Shown in pieces: positions 36,422 to 45,888 of a DNA stretch of 64,000 bases. The translations under genes were made by a program, and so were the position numbers. The notes beneath the pieces were generated by a model, which saw nothing but the letters and a program-made list of their open reading frames with translations, was not told the DNA's origin and did no database searches. Source of the DNA: Mucilaginibacter phenanthrenivorans (GTDB lineage Bacteria; Bacteroidota; Bacteroidia; Sphingobacteriales; Sphingobacteriaceae); NCBI RefSeq assembly GCF_024721155.1, contig NZ_JAHVAP010000002.1, positions 248,001 to 312,000 on the forward strand, in the 5' to 3' direction. How positions within the stretch are numbered: position 1 is the stretch's first letter; every line of letters begins with the position of its first letter.

Positions 36422-38596
36422 TTACTTAATAAACAACAACTCCCTAAACTTAGGCAGCGGCCATATCGAATCATCGACCAACTGCTCCAACTTGTCAACA
36501 TGATAACGAATAGGCTGAAAGAATGGCTTTACTTTTTCATCATATTCAATGGCTCTGTCGCGGATGTCGTCAATTAAATTGGCCTTTTTACGGGCATTAA
36601 CCATTTCACCTATGTTTGTCTTGATAGCATTTACATGTGTTGCTATCTGGGTAATAATATCCAGCTGGGCCTCATAAGTTTCCTTGCTCAGGCCGATATC
36701 CTTTAAGCCTTTAACATTCTCAATCAAATTACTTTGATAAGCCAGCGCCGATGGAATGATCACATTGATACCCAGCTCGCCAATAACCCTGGCTTCTATC
36801 TGTAATTTCTTAAAAAAGCTTTCCAGCAAAATTTCATGGCGGGCATGTGCCTCACGCTTGGTAAACACGCCGGTATCGGCAAATAGAAAGTCGGTTTTGT
36901 CCGACAACATGGCATCAAGCGCTTTTGGAGTAGTTTTGATATTGGCTAAACCACGTTGTGCAGCTTCCTTTTCCCATTCCGCGCTATAACCATTGCCTTC
37001 AAAACGAATATTTTTCGACTCCTTGATATACCTTTTAATGATCATCAGCAGCGCAACGTCCTTCTTCTCACCTTTTTTGATCAGCTTGTCAACATCATAC
37101 TTGAATTTTTTTAGCTGATCGGCAACTATCAGGTTCAATATGGTCATTGGGCTGGCCGAATTTGCAGATGAGCCAACGGCACGTAACTCAAACTTATTTC
37201 CGGTAAAGGCAAATGGCGAGGTGCGGTTACGGTCGGTATTGTCCTTTAATATTTGCGGAATTTTTGGAATTCCCTGCCATAATAGAGCATCTTCCTTTAT
37301 TTTTTTGCTGATGCGTGATGTTTCTATCTCGTCCAGCACATCGCTTAGCTGGGTGCCTAAAAAAATTGATATAATGGCCGGTGGCGCCTCATTTGCGCCC
37401 AGGCGGTGATCGTTGTTAACCGAGGCTATCGAAGCCCTTAAAAGATCGGCGTGTTCGTATACCGCCCTGATGGTATTTACAAAAAATGTAAGGAACATCA
37501 GGTTGTTTTTTGGTGTTTTTCCCGGCGATAACAGGTTTCTGCCAGTGTTGGTGATCATCGACCAGTTATTGTGCTTTCCGGAGCCATTTATGCCCGCATA
37601 AGGCTTCTCGTGTAGCAGCACTTTAAAGTTATGCCGTTTCGCAACACGGTCCATCAGATCCATTAAAAGCTGATTGTGGTCAATGGCAAGGTTTATTTCC
37701 TCGTATATAGGTGCACACTCAAATTGTGACGGCGCAACTTCATTGTGACGTGTTTTTAAAGGGATGCCTAATAACAGGCACTCGGTTTCCATGTCCTGCA
37801 TAAATGCGTAAACCCGCTCGGGGATCGATCCAAAATAATGGTCCTCCAGTTGCTGGTTTTTTGCTGACATGTGGCCGAAAAGCGTGCGGCCGGTAAGGTA
37901 AAGATCAGGGCGTGCATTAAATAAGGCAATGTCCACCAAAAAGTACTCCTGCTCAATACCTAAGGAAGCATTCACCTTTTCAATACTCTTATCAAAGTAA
38001 TGGCACACATCAACTGCGGCCTTATCAAGTACATTTAATGCCTTTAATAAAGGCACTTTATAATCAAGGGCCTCACCTGTGTATGACACAAACACCGTTG
38101 GGATACAAAGTGTACGCGCTATAATAAAGGCAGGGGAGGATGGATCCCATGCAGTGTAGCCGCGGGCCTCAAAGGTATTACGGATGCCGCCGCTTGGAAA
38201 GCTGGAAGCATCGGGCTCCTGTTGCGCCAGTGCATCGCCCGAAAATCGTTCAATAGCGCCACCATCTTCGGTTGGCTCAAAAAAGGCATCGTGTTTTTCA
38301 GCTGTCGAACCTGTTAAAGGCTGAAACCAGTGTGTGTAATGTGTTGCACCCTTACCCATTGCCCATGACTTCATGGCTGAGGCTACCTGTTCCGCCATAT
38401 CGCGGGGGATAGGTTCACCTTTATCAATCGAGTTAATAATACCCTGGTATGCTTCTGAAGAAAGATACTCTTTCATCTTCTTTTTATCGAAAACATTTGC
38501 GCCAAAGAAGTCTGAAATTTTTTGAGCCGGGAATTTAACCTCGGGAACCCCTCTTGTGAGCACAGCCTGCAACGCCTGGAAACGAATATTACCCAT
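36422..38596 (-). CDS. glnN: Glutamine synthetase type III
   Basis: 724 aa, far longer than type I enzymes and typical of GSIII in Bacteroidota and cyanobacteria. It makes glutamine from glutamate and ammonia with ATP. Landmarks include SSFPSGGIRNTFEARGYTAWDP near residue 135, the substrate-site block LHEKPYAGINGSGKHNNWSM near 330-350, and NTGRNLLSPGKTPKNN. The next gene on the other side of a 545-nt gap is an ammonium transporter, which fits a shared nitrogen response. Confidence 0.96.
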   Translation of the reverse strand: MGNIRFQALQAVLTRGVPEVKFPAQKISDFFGANVFDKKKMKEYLSSEAYQGIINSIDKGEPIPRDMAEQVASAMKSWAMGKGATHYTHWFQPLTGSTAEKHDAFFEPTEDGGAIERFSGDALAQQEPDASSFPSGGIRNTFEARGYTAWDPSSPAFIIARTLCIPTVFVSYTGEALDYKVPLLKALNVLDKAAVDVCHYFDKSIEKVNASLGIEQEYFLVDIALFNARPDLYLTGRTLFGHMSAKNQQLEDHYFGSIPERVYAFMQDMETECLLLGIPLKTRHNEVAPSQFECAPIYEEINLAIDHNQLLMDLMDRVAKRHNFKVLLHEKPYAGINGSGKHNNWSMITNTGRNLLSPGKTPKNNLMFLTFFVNTIRAVYEHADLLRASIASVNNDHRLGANEAPPAIISIFLGTQLSDVLDEIETSRISKKIKEDALLWQGIPKIPQILKDNTDRNRTSPFAFTGNKFELRAVGSSANSASPMTILNLIVADQLKKFKYDVDKLIKKGEKKDVALLMIIKRYIKESKNIRFEGNGYSAEWEKEAAQRGLANIKTTPKALDAMLSDKTDFLFADTGVFTKREAHARHEILLESFFKKLQIEARVIGELGINVIIPSALAYQSNLIENVKGLKDIGLSKETYEAQLDIITQIATHVNAIKTNIGEMVNARKKANLIDDIRDRAIEYDEKVKPFFQPIRYHVDKLEQLVDDSIWPLPKFRELLFIK

Positions 38597-39141
38597 GAAA
38601 TTGATTTTAAATAATGGTTTAGCCCAAAATTAAAATTATACTTTATTATATGTATAGTTTTTAAAATAAATATCTCAAGTGGTATTAATTCTTAAATTTT
38701 TTGCTTTAAAATGCCTGTAAAATGATTTTTATAGGTGTTTTTGGGCTGTATAATCATTTTTTCATCGAATTTTCATAAAAATGCAAGCGAAATAACCATA
38801 TTGTTTGCTTTTTTGTCGATTTTTTGAAGTATTCGCAATTTTTCTGGTGTATTTATTTTAACCTTTAGAAATTATTTATCAAATGTTTAAAAAATGGGGG
38901 TATTTTAGGGTTAAATTTATTATATTGATAAAAATATAGATTTTGTCGATAATTTTTTTGCCAAAAATTTGGTTTTGTTAAAATTCATCAATATTTTCAT
39001 GAAATATTTAAAAAAAACATATGTTTTCTTTAAATTTAATGAAAAAATCGAAAGAAATCAGCCTTATTTAAAAGGTAAACCAATAAATCGCTTATTCATC
39101 TTAATTATATATCAATCAAACTAAATTAAACTAATCAAACA
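38597..39141. other. Very AT-rich 545-nt region between glnN and amt
   Basis: A divergent promoter region, the longest gene-free stretch in the window. It contains A/T-runs throughout and no ORF worth noting. I see no sigma-54 type GG-N10-GC element and no obvious long dyad. It presumably controls both nitrogen genes. Confidence 0.5.
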
Positions 39142-40758
39142 ATGAAAGTAAAACTTACGAAAGTCGACTTCCTCACATCGGTCCGACAACTGACAAAGGA
39201 AAAGTGGCAACTTGGTGCAACCATTTTTGCAGGCAAAATGATAGGCCTTGGCCTTATCATACTAGCAATGTTTACACTGCCGGGACTGTTACCAACTAAG
39301 GCACACGCTGCTGCCGAAGTGTACACCGCGCACGAAACAACAATGATTAATACAGTTAATACAATATGGACACTGGTAGCTGCCTTTTTGGTATTTGGTA
39401 TGCAGGCTGGTTTCGTAATGCTTGAGGCTGGTTTTGCCCGCAAAAGAGAAACGGTTAACGTTTTAATGGAGTGCGTTTTTGACACATGCCTTTGCGGAAT
39501 TTTATTTTATGCTATTGGTTACGCGTTTATGTTTGGTCATGGTAACGGCTTTATTGGCTGGGGCGGACTAGGCTCTGATGGCAAAACCATCACTAACTGG
39601 TTCTTCCTGCAAAATACCCCTTTAACTTACGAAGCAACAGGTATCCCTGTATTGGCTCACTGGATTTTCCAGTACGCTTTTGCTGATACTTGTTCAACTA
39701 TCGTTTCTGGTGCAATGATTGGTCGTACCAGCTTCCGTGGCGATATTCTTTATTCAATTGGTATCACAGGCTTCATCTATCCAATAATCGGTCACTGGGC
39801 ATGGGGTCCGGATGGCTGGTTAGTAACAATGGGTGCTGCTGGTGGTGTACTCCCAACCCTAGGTAACGGCTTCCGCGATTTCGCAGGCTCAACTGTAGTA
39901 CACGCTATCGGTGGTATGGCATCTCTTGCAGGCGCTATCGTACTAGGTCCGCGTATCGGCAGGATCTTCGCCCGTGACGACAAAGCTAAAGGTGGATTGC
40001 CACCGGGACACAATTTATTAGTAGCTGCTGTAGGTGGTTTCATACTTTGGTTTGGCTGGTACGGCTTTAACCCAGGAAGTACACTTTCAGCTATGGACGG
40101 TCAGGGTATTGGTCGTATCGCTGCTAACACAACACTTGCAGCTTGTGCCGCTGGTTTTACAGCTATGCTTGCTGCTTTGTGGTGGGGCCCAACTAAAGGA
40201 AAATTCGATTTGGCATTTACCGTAAACGGTTTCCTTGCAGGTTTGGTTGCTATTACCTGTCCTTGTTACTGGGTTAGTCCTTTTGGCGCAATTATGTTAG
40301 GCGGTGTTGCAGGCTTTATAGTATTTGCAGGCGTTTACATCTTCGAATGGTTCCGTATTGACGATCCGGTTGGTGCAGTTTCAGTACATGGCTTGAACGG
40401 TATCTGGGGAACCCTTTCATTAGGCTTATTTGCTTGTGGCCAATATGGCGCAACAGGCCCTACAGGCGCTGATAATTCTGCACCGGTAAAAGGTTTGTTC
40501 TACGGTGGTGGTACTTCAGTGCTTACAGCACAGGCAATCGGAACATTCTCCATAGCTCTTGCAGTTTTTGCAGTGTCTTTTGTAATGATGTTCATTATCA
40601 ATAAATTACCACACCCATGGAGATTGCGTGTTGAAGAACACGGCGAAACAGGTGTTGGCGGTCTGGACGTATTCGATCATGGTATTGAAGTATATCCACC
40701 ACAAGACGAAGATGTTAGCTTAAGCGGCTTATTTGAGCCAGGTAAGGTAACAGCTTAA
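39142..40758 (+). CDS. amt: Ammonium transporter (Amt 1)
   Basis: 538 aa, long for the family because of an N-terminal extension with an extra hydrophobic segment (about 28-50) and an acidic C-terminal tail. The Amt core starts near residue 65 (IWTLVAAFLVFGMQAGFVMLEAGFARKRE). Signature motifs are FADTCSTIVSGAM (about 193-205, with the conserved Asp), DFAGSTVVHAIGG (about 246-258, pore His) and VHGLNGIWGTLSLG (about 416-429, second pore His). It faces glnN, and a porin gene follows. Confidence 0.95.
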   Translation: MKVKLTKVDFLTSVRQLTKEKWQLGATIFAGKMIGLGLIILAMFTLPGLLPTKAHAAAEVYTAHETTMINTVNTIWTLVAAFLVFGMQAGFVMLEAGFARKRETVNVLMECVFDTCLCGILFYAIGYAFMFGHGNGFIGWGGLGSDGKTITNWFFLQNTPLTYEATGIPVLAHWIFQYAFADTCSTIVSGAMIGRTSFRGDILYSIGITGFIYPIIGHWAWGPDGWLVTMGAAGGVLPTLGNGFRDFAGSTVVHAIGGMASLAGAIVLGPRIGRIFARDDKAKGGLPPGHNLLVAAVGGFILWFGWYGFNPGSTLSAMDGQGIGRIAANTTLAACAAGFTAMLAALWWGPTKGKFDLAFTVNGFLAGLVAITCPCYWVSPFGAIMLGGVAGFIVFAGVYIFEWFRIDDPVGAVSVHGLNGIWGTLSLGLFACGQYGATGPTGADNSAPVKGLFYGGGTSVLTAQAIGTFSIALAVFAVSFVMMFIINKLPHPWRLRVEEHGETGVGGLDVFDHGIEVYPPQDEDVSLSGLFEPGKVTA

Positions 40759-40772
40759 TATATTTAACATAC

Positions 40773-40834
40773 ACCTTATGCGGCCGGTTGGTTATTCAAC
40801 AATTACCATCCTGTTACAACCGGCCGCATAAGGT
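40773..40834. repeat. Perfect 18-bp inverted repeat between amt and the porin gene
   Basis: ACCTTATGCGGCCGGTTG (40773-40790) is fully complementary to 40817-40834, with a 26-nt loop. It is 15 nt after the amt stop and lacks a strong T-run. It may be a terminator or an mRNA-stability hairpin separating the transporter from the porin. Confidence 0.8.
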
Positions 40835-40976
40835 TCTTATAAAATAACACAATTTTACTGAAACTAATACCGGGCTAACACCGACAGTAACCCGGACGGG
40901 ATTTTTATACTCTTATTTATTCACAATCAAATCAATCAAACTAATTTCAACTTATCAATCAATCACAAAAATTGTC

Positions 40977-42056
40977 ATGAAAAAAAAACTTTTACTCTTA
41001 GTACTTGCCGTATCCGCCTTTAGTTTTGCGTCGAAGGCGCAGGATACCATTAAAACCACAGGCGATGCCCCTCTGGTAGTTTACGGCTCTGTTGATACTT
41101 ATTGGAAATACGATTTCTCAAAGCACGCCAACATCGGAACTTATTTTGCTTCTGATAACAACTCGGTTTCCCTGGGGATGATCGACCTGGGCTTAAAAAA
41201 GAAGGTTGGTAAAGCCTCTTTCGTTGGTGAGTTAGCTTTTGGTCCAAGAGGACAATATCAATCAACTCCTAATGGCGATGGTAATGCGTTAAATGCTAAT
41301 AATACATTTAACATCCAAAATCTTTATGTGTCATTTGATGTAACTGATAAATTCAATTTAACAGCGGGTTACATGGCAACTTTTGTTGGATACGAGGTGA
41401 TTTCTCCGACAGGTAACTTCAACTATTCAACATCATATTTATTTGGCGCCGGTCCGTTCCAGAATGCAGGCTTTAAAGCTACTTACGCATTTAGCGATAA
41501 GGTAAGCTTAATGGCTGGTATCTTCAACGATCAGTGGAACAGCTATGCAGCGGTTACTCAATCATACACTGATGCTGGTGGTACAGTTCACCAAAATGGC
41601 GAAGTGTCTACCTTTGGTGCCCAGTTAATGGTTGCTCCGGTAAAAGGCTGGACTGCTTACATTAACTTTATGTCAGGTAAATACTCCGGTACAATTGAAG
41701 ATTTAACCACAACTTACCAAATTACCGATGCCTTTAAATTAGGCTTGAACGCTGCTAATAAAACAGGTGCAGGCGCAGCAGATTATGTAGGTGCTGCTTT
41801 ATATCCTCAATTAGCGGTGTCTAAAGTTGTTACCTTAGGTATTAGAGGTGAATCATTCAAATTAAAATCGACTCCTACAGCTGCCAGCACAACCTATAGT
41901 GCGTTTACTTTAACTGCTAACATTAAATCTGGTCCTTTAACTTTCATTCCTGAAATTAGGTTTGATCATAACAAGGATATGCCATTTACAGATAGCAGCT
42001 TTTCTCCAACAAAAACAGCTTCACAATTTGTGTTAGCTGCTGTTTATGGATTCTAA
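40977..42056 (+). CDS. Outer-membrane porin, BBP2 (OmpL-like) type
   Basis: 359 aa. Signal peptide cut after about residue 21 (ASKAQ). Then a beta-barrel pattern with YGSVDTYWKYDFSKH near the start, KKKVGKASFVGELAFGPRG, LTAGYMATFVGYEVISP and a last strand ending in VLAAVYGF, with the terminal Phe used for barrel insertion. The closest match I know is the putative beta-barrel porin-2 family. It follows amt, so it may admit ammonium or small nitrogen compounds into the periplasm. Confidence 0.85.
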   Translation: MKKKLLLLVLAVSAFSFASKAQDTIKTTGDAPLVVYGSVDTYWKYDFSKHANIGTYFASDNNSVSLGMIDLGLKKKVGKASFVGELAFGPRGQYQSTPNGDGNALNANNTFNIQNLYVSFDVTDKFNLTAGYMATFVGYEVISPTGNFNYSTSYLFGAGPFQNAGFKATYAFSDKVSLMAGIFNDQWNSYAAVTQSYTDAGGTVHQNGEVSTFGAQLMVAPVKGWTAYINFMSGKYSGTIEDLTTTYQITDAFKLGLNAANKTGAGAADYVGAALYPQLAVSKVVTLGIRGESFKLKSTPTAASTTYSAFTLTANIKSGPLTFIPEIRFDHNKDMPFTDSSFSPTKTASQFVLAAVYGF

Positions 42057-42079
42057 GCAATATTAAAATTTGTTTTAAA

Positions 42080-42110
42080 AGCCGCACCGATAAAACCGGT
42101 GCGGCTTTCT
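42080..42110 (+). terminator. Terminator after the porin gene
   Basis: 10-bp stem AGCCGCACCG / CGGTGCGGCT, short A-rich loop, then TTCTT. Located 23 nt after the stop codon. Confidence 0.85.
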
Positions 42111-42122
42111 TATATTTATAGC

Positions 42123-42704
42123 ATGAAAAAAGTATTAATAGCCATAGTTCTTTTGATAACAGCCAGGGCGGCATCCGCACAAAAGGAGCTTTTGCCGTTT
42201 GATGAGCATAATAAATATATCTATTACCAGGTTGTTGATCAGCCCACCTTAACAGCTGATACTATGTACAACAGGGCGCTGTATTTTTTAAAAACGGCTT
42301 ATCCCAAGCTTAAGGTTAAAACGGATAAGACAAATGAAAGCATTTCGGGCGCAGGGAAATTTGTAGTTACCAGTACCATGTTGTTAAAACATGAGGATGG
42401 TGAAATAAGCTTTACTTATACAATAGAAAGCAAGGAACATAAATATAGGTTTTGGCTAACGGATTTTACTTTTACGCCCTATAAAACAGACCGCTATGGA
42501 AAATCAGTGCCCGCAGACGGAATTGAGATCCCGCTTGAGAAAGGGACGACGAAGCTGACCAAAAAGCAAGTAGATAACTACCTTGACCAGGCAGGCACGT
42601 ACAGCAAGCAGTTTGGCGACCGGCTGAAGCAATATATGGTTAGATTGTCTGTGACCCCGGTTAAGGAAACTAAAACTAAGGTGATCTCGACCAAAAACTG
42701 GTAG
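42123..42704 (+). CDS. DUF4468 secreted protein
   Basis: 193 aa from the ATG at 42123 (MKKVLIAIVLLITARAASAQ, a signal peptide). An earlier GTG start lies inside the terminator stem and is unlikely. The mature part holds the DUF4468 pattern: DTMYNRALYFLKTAYPKLKV, ISGAGKFVVTSTMLL and GEISFTYTIESKEHKYRFWLTDFTFTP. It is probably periplasmic, with unknown function. The following terminator is shared with the second amt gene. Confidence 0.85.
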   Translation: MKKVLIAIVLLITARAASAQKELLPFDEHNKYIYYQVVDQPTLTADTMYNRALYFLKTAYPKLKVKTDKTNESISGAGKFVVTSTMLLKHEDGEISFTYTIESKEHKYRFWLTDFTFTPYKTDRYGKSVPADGIEIPLEKGTTKLTKKQVDNYLDQAGTYSKQFGDRLKQYMVRLSVTPVKETKTKVISTKNW

Positions 42705-42725
42705 AGGGAAGTACTTCGGTAAAAC

Positions 42726-42754
42726 AAAAAAAGCTACGTTAAGTAGCTTTTTTT
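42726..42754. terminator. Bidirectional terminator between convergent genes
   Basis: AAAAAAAGCTAC GTTAA GTAGCTTTTTTT: a 12-bp stem with A and T runs on both sides, placed between the DUF4468 gene and the second ammonium transporter. Confidence 0.9.
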
Positions 42755-42773
42755 GTTTGTACAAGATGAGGAA

Positions 42774-44081
42774 TTAAAGTTCTTCGTCGTGCTGGGTTAA
42801 GTCGAGGCCGATAAGTTCTTCTTCCGGTGAAACACGAAGTTTGCTGATCAGGTCAGTTACTTTTAATAATAATAATGACCCGAAAAAGGCAAAAGCCGAC
42901 ACGCCAACTAAAGCAAGAATGTGTATGAAAAACAAATGTGTTTCGCCGTAGTATAAGCCATTGCCGGTTGTGTTGCCTGCGTTTACATTGACATGTGCGA
43001 AAATACCGGTCATCAGCATACCTACCATACCGCCTACACCATGGCAGGGAAATACGTCCAGCGTATCGTCTATGCTGGTTGATGATCTCCAGATCACTAC
43101 CAGGTTACTTACTACTGCAGCAATAATCCCCACAATTAAGGAATGCGGAATGGTTACAAAGCCAGCAGCCGGAGTTATAGCAACCAGGCCCACAACCGCA
43201 CCGATACATGCACCCATTACCGATGGCTTTTTGCCGCGAAGCATATCGAAGAAGATCCAGGCTATTGCCGCCGCGGCTGACGCTGTGGTGGTGGTACCCA
43301 AAGCCGTTGCCGCCAAAGCGTTTGAGCCCAAGGCTGAACCTGCATTAAAGCCGAACCAGCCAAACCAAAGCAACCCGGTACCTAACAATACATAGCTGAT
43401 GCGTGCCGGCGCGTGTGCCTGCTGATTGCGTTGCTTTAAATATAGAGCCGATGCAAGAGCTGCCCATCCTGCCGACATATGTACCACAGTACCTCCGGCA
43501 AAGTCAAGTACGCCCAGCTTAAATAAAAAACCATCGGGGTGCCAGGTTGAGTGGGCAAGCGGTGCATAAATAAATATCATGAACAGGCACAGGAATATAA
43601 TGTACGAGTTAAAGCGGATGCGCTCTGCAAATGCGCCGGTTATTAAAGCCGGTGTTATTACCGCAAACTTTAATTGAAACATGGCAAACAAAACAAGCGG
43701 GATGGTTGGTGCCAGTTTCCAGGTGGCGTTGCCAAGCATGCCCTTCATCATAAAAAAGGTTTTGGGGTTGCCGATGAAGCCATTGATGTCGTCGCCAAAG
43801 GCAAGGCTGAAGCCAAATATTACCCAGATAATGGTAATAACACCCATGCATACAAAACTTTGCATCATGGTTGATAATACATTCTTTTTACTTACCATGC
43901 CGCCATAGAAGAACGCAAGGCCCGGTGTCATTATCAATACAAGGGCGGTACTAACCAGCAGCCAGGCTGTATCGCCGGAATTTATCTGGCTGTCTTTTAT
44001 GGTCACAGTGTCAACAGACGGGAAGATAAGGGCAAGTATAACTACAATTATAAGCACGCCAAATGGTATGATTTTTTTCAT
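42774..44081 (-). CDS. amt: Ammonium transporter (Amt 2)
   Basis: 435 aa, standard Amt length. An N-terminal membrane segment is followed by the core (DTAWLLVSTALVLIMTPGLAFFYGGM). Motifs are GAFAERIRFNSYI, DFAGGTVVHMSAGWAALA (pore His near 202), LLWFGWFGFNAGSAL and PCHGVGGMVGMLMTGIFA (second His near 344). It is a separate paralogue from the one at 39 kb, more like the general AmtB type. No glnK/glnB (PII) gene lies next to either copy. Confidence 0.96.
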   Translation of the reverse strand: MKKIIPFGVLIIVVILALIFPSVDTVTIKDSQINSGDTAWLLVSTALVLIMTPGLAFFYGGMVSKKNVLSTMMQSFVCMGVITIIWVIFGFSLAFGDDINGFIGNPKTFFMMKGMLGNATWKLAPTIPLVLFAMFQLKFAVITPALITGAFAERIRFNSYIIFLCLFMIFIYAPLAHSTWHPDGFLFKLGVLDFAGGTVVHMSAGWAALASALYLKQRNQQAHAPARISYVLLGTGLLWFGWFGFNAGSALGSNALAATALGTTTTASAAAAIAWIFFDMLRGKKPSVMGACIGAVVGLVAITPAAGFVTIPHSLIVGIIAAVVSNLVVIWRSSTSIDDTLDVFPCHGVGGMVGMLMTGIFAHVNVNAGNTTGNGLYYGETHLFFIHILALVGVSAFAFFGSLLLLKVTDLISKLRVSPEEELIGLDLTQHDEEL

Positions 44082-44236
44082 GTTTAAATTTTGGGAAAAG
44101 GAAAGTCAAGGATGAACTTAATACCACCCGGAGCCCAATCAAAACCCCGGGCAGTATTAAAACTAAATTAAAAACAATAGAATTCCGTTTGCGTAATCAG
44201 CGCAAGCGGTAATATTGGTTATTCATCTTTTAAAGC

Positions 44237-44602
44237 CTACCAAAAAGCGTGAAAGGGAAAGAGGATGAGTTTGCGGAAACGCGAGAGTTCGCTGCTGCCC
44301 CGCCCGCAAATAAAATTAAGGTGCCTTACGGCTATTGTGGAAGTATTTTGGCTGGTGTTTATGAGTTGCGAAAAATGTGCGCTGCGTAATTGCTGTACAT
44401 TTACTATCTGTACAGGAACGCTGTTAATTATACACTCATAATTGCAGGGCCAATCCGGGTTCTTCTGAAGTGATTCGTTAAAGAATGATAGTTTTTTAGC
44501 ATTTCCTGGTTCACTATTATGCAAAATATTTTTTGCGGATGCAAAATATCCGCAAAAAATAAATAAAAGTAAGGCTGTAAACTTTAAAAGCCTGTTTTGC
44601 AT
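44237..44602 (-). CDS. Small secreted protein of unknown function
   Basis: 121 aa. Clear signal peptide (MQNRLLKFTALLLFIFCGYFASAK, cut after about residue 23). The mature part has three cysteines (CNYEC and, further on, ICGRG) and several Gln/Asn. No known domain is recognised. It lies between the second amt and the tonB pair and points the same way as amt. Signal peptide and size favour a real gene, though support is limited. Confidence 0.55.
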   Translation of the reverse strand: MQNRLLKFTALLLFIFCGYFASAKNILHNSEPGNAKKLSFFNESLQKNPDWPCNYECIINSVPVQIVNVQQLRSAHFSQLINTSQNTSTIAVRHLNFICGRGSSELSRFRKLILFPFHAFW

Positions 44603-44991
44603 GTAATAAAAGTAATAAAATTTTAATTAAAACACATATTTGATGTGATATTTTTAATTTTTACTCTTAATAATGGATATATTGATAGTGATTTGGCCTT
44701 AAATTCTATTTAATATCATTTTCTCATAAAGTAAGTTGGTGATATTTAAAAATATTTTGCTGTCGCGATAAAACGACGCCATCACGCAGAAATCTTCAAA
44801 ATCAGGGTGAAATAAGTGTGTTTTTAAAATCCACATTGTTGCATTTTATTAACGAATTTTCAAATAACTATAACTTTAGTTATAAAAATACACAATGTTG
44901 CATTTGAATATTGCAAAAATCCTAAAAGTAACAATGTTGCAATACGGTATGCGTGTAAAACGTTATTATATAAAATTTAATTTCAATCACT
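44603..44991. other. Upstream region of the tonB pair with three similar decamers
   Basis: 389 nt, AT-rich, no ORF. The decamers CATTGTTGCA (44834-44843), CAATGTTGCA (44893-44902) and CAATGTTGCA (44932-44941) recur at 59 and 39 nt intervals and could be protein-binding sites for the downstream genes. Confidence 0.45.
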
Positions 44992-45816
44992 ATGCTTATC
45001 TCAAAATTTAATTTGTACAAGACCGAGTGGCTCGATCTTGTATTCGATGACCGTAACAAAGCTTACGGTGCCTATGAATTAAGGCAACATAATTCCCGAA
45101 CAATGGCAAGGGCAATGGGGGCAGCTTTTTTAGGAATCGGTTTACTTTGCGGAGCCAGTGTCATTATCAATTCGGCAAAACCAATCGTTCACATCACAAC
45201 GGTTAATTTGCAGCCAGCGGTCACTCCGCCTGTTATACCCCCTGTAAAAAAGGTTGATCCGCCCAAAGCTCCCGAGCATCTTAAACCGCAACCTTTAAAA
45301 ACGATTGCCACTACGAAATTTGTTCCGCCGGTGGTAGTTATTGATCCTAAAGCCGAAAAGCCTGTCGAAAACGATAAAATTACGGGGGCTATCGGCCAGC
45401 AAACATTAAAAGGTGAGGCCGGCGCCAACGTGGATATTCCTGATGACAAACCTGCAGGCGGCGGCGGAACTGCCGCGGTTGACAACTCTGTTCATGCTGA
45501 CTTTGGTCTTGACGTAATGCCCGAACCTGCGGGCGGCATGGCCGGCTGGGCGAAATTTTTAAGTCATAATTTAAGGTTTCCTCCTGATGCACAGCAGGAT
45601 GGCATTAGTGGGCGTGTTTTCCTGAGCTTTATTATTGAAAAGGATGGTCACCTGTCGAATATAACTGTGGACAGGCCAGCCGGTCACGGATTTGATGAGG
45701 AAGCCCTTCGTGTATTAAAATTGGCTAAGGCATGGAAACCAGGGATGCAGAACGGTCAGCCGGTGAGGGTAAAATACTCTATTCCTATCAATTTTCAGTT
45801 GACTAATAACGATTAG
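44992..45816 (+). CDS. tonB: TonB family energy transducer (copy 1)
   Basis: 274 aa. N-terminal cytoplasmic segment (MLISKFNLYKTEWLDLVFDDRNKAYGAYELR, a Bacteroidota hallmark), membrane helix at about 40-62, a proline/lysine-rich periplasmic linker (about 70-110), and a C-terminal TonB domain (about 185-270) with FLSFIIEKDGHLSNITV and ALRVLKLAKAWKPGMQNGQPVRVKYSIPI. It would carry the proton-motive force to outer-membrane receptors such as the two in this window. ExbB and ExbD genes are not seen here. Confidence 0.93.
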   Translation: MLISKFNLYKTEWLDLVFDDRNKAYGAYELRQHNSRTMARAMGAAFLGIGLLCGASVIINSAKPIVHITTVNLQPAVTPPVIPPVKKVDPPKAPEHLKPQPLKTIATTKFVPPVVVIDPKAEKPVENDKITGAIGQQTLKGEAGANVDIPDDKPAGGGGTAAVDNSVHADFGLDVMPEPAGGMAGWAKFLSHNLRFPPDAQQDGISGRVFLSFIIEKDGHLSNITVDRPAGHGFDEEALRVLKLAKAWKPGMQNGQPVRVKYSIPINFQLTNND

Positions 45817-45888
45817 TCCGGGGAGTCCACCACACTTCCTGATTGCGACAATTAACAAACTAAAACTGAACACTTAACCTAAAATCCA

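Noticed and set aside
38597..39141. Sigma-54 promoter for the nitrogen genes
   Set aside because: I found no GG-N10-GC core in the AT-rich region; regulation must be by another route.
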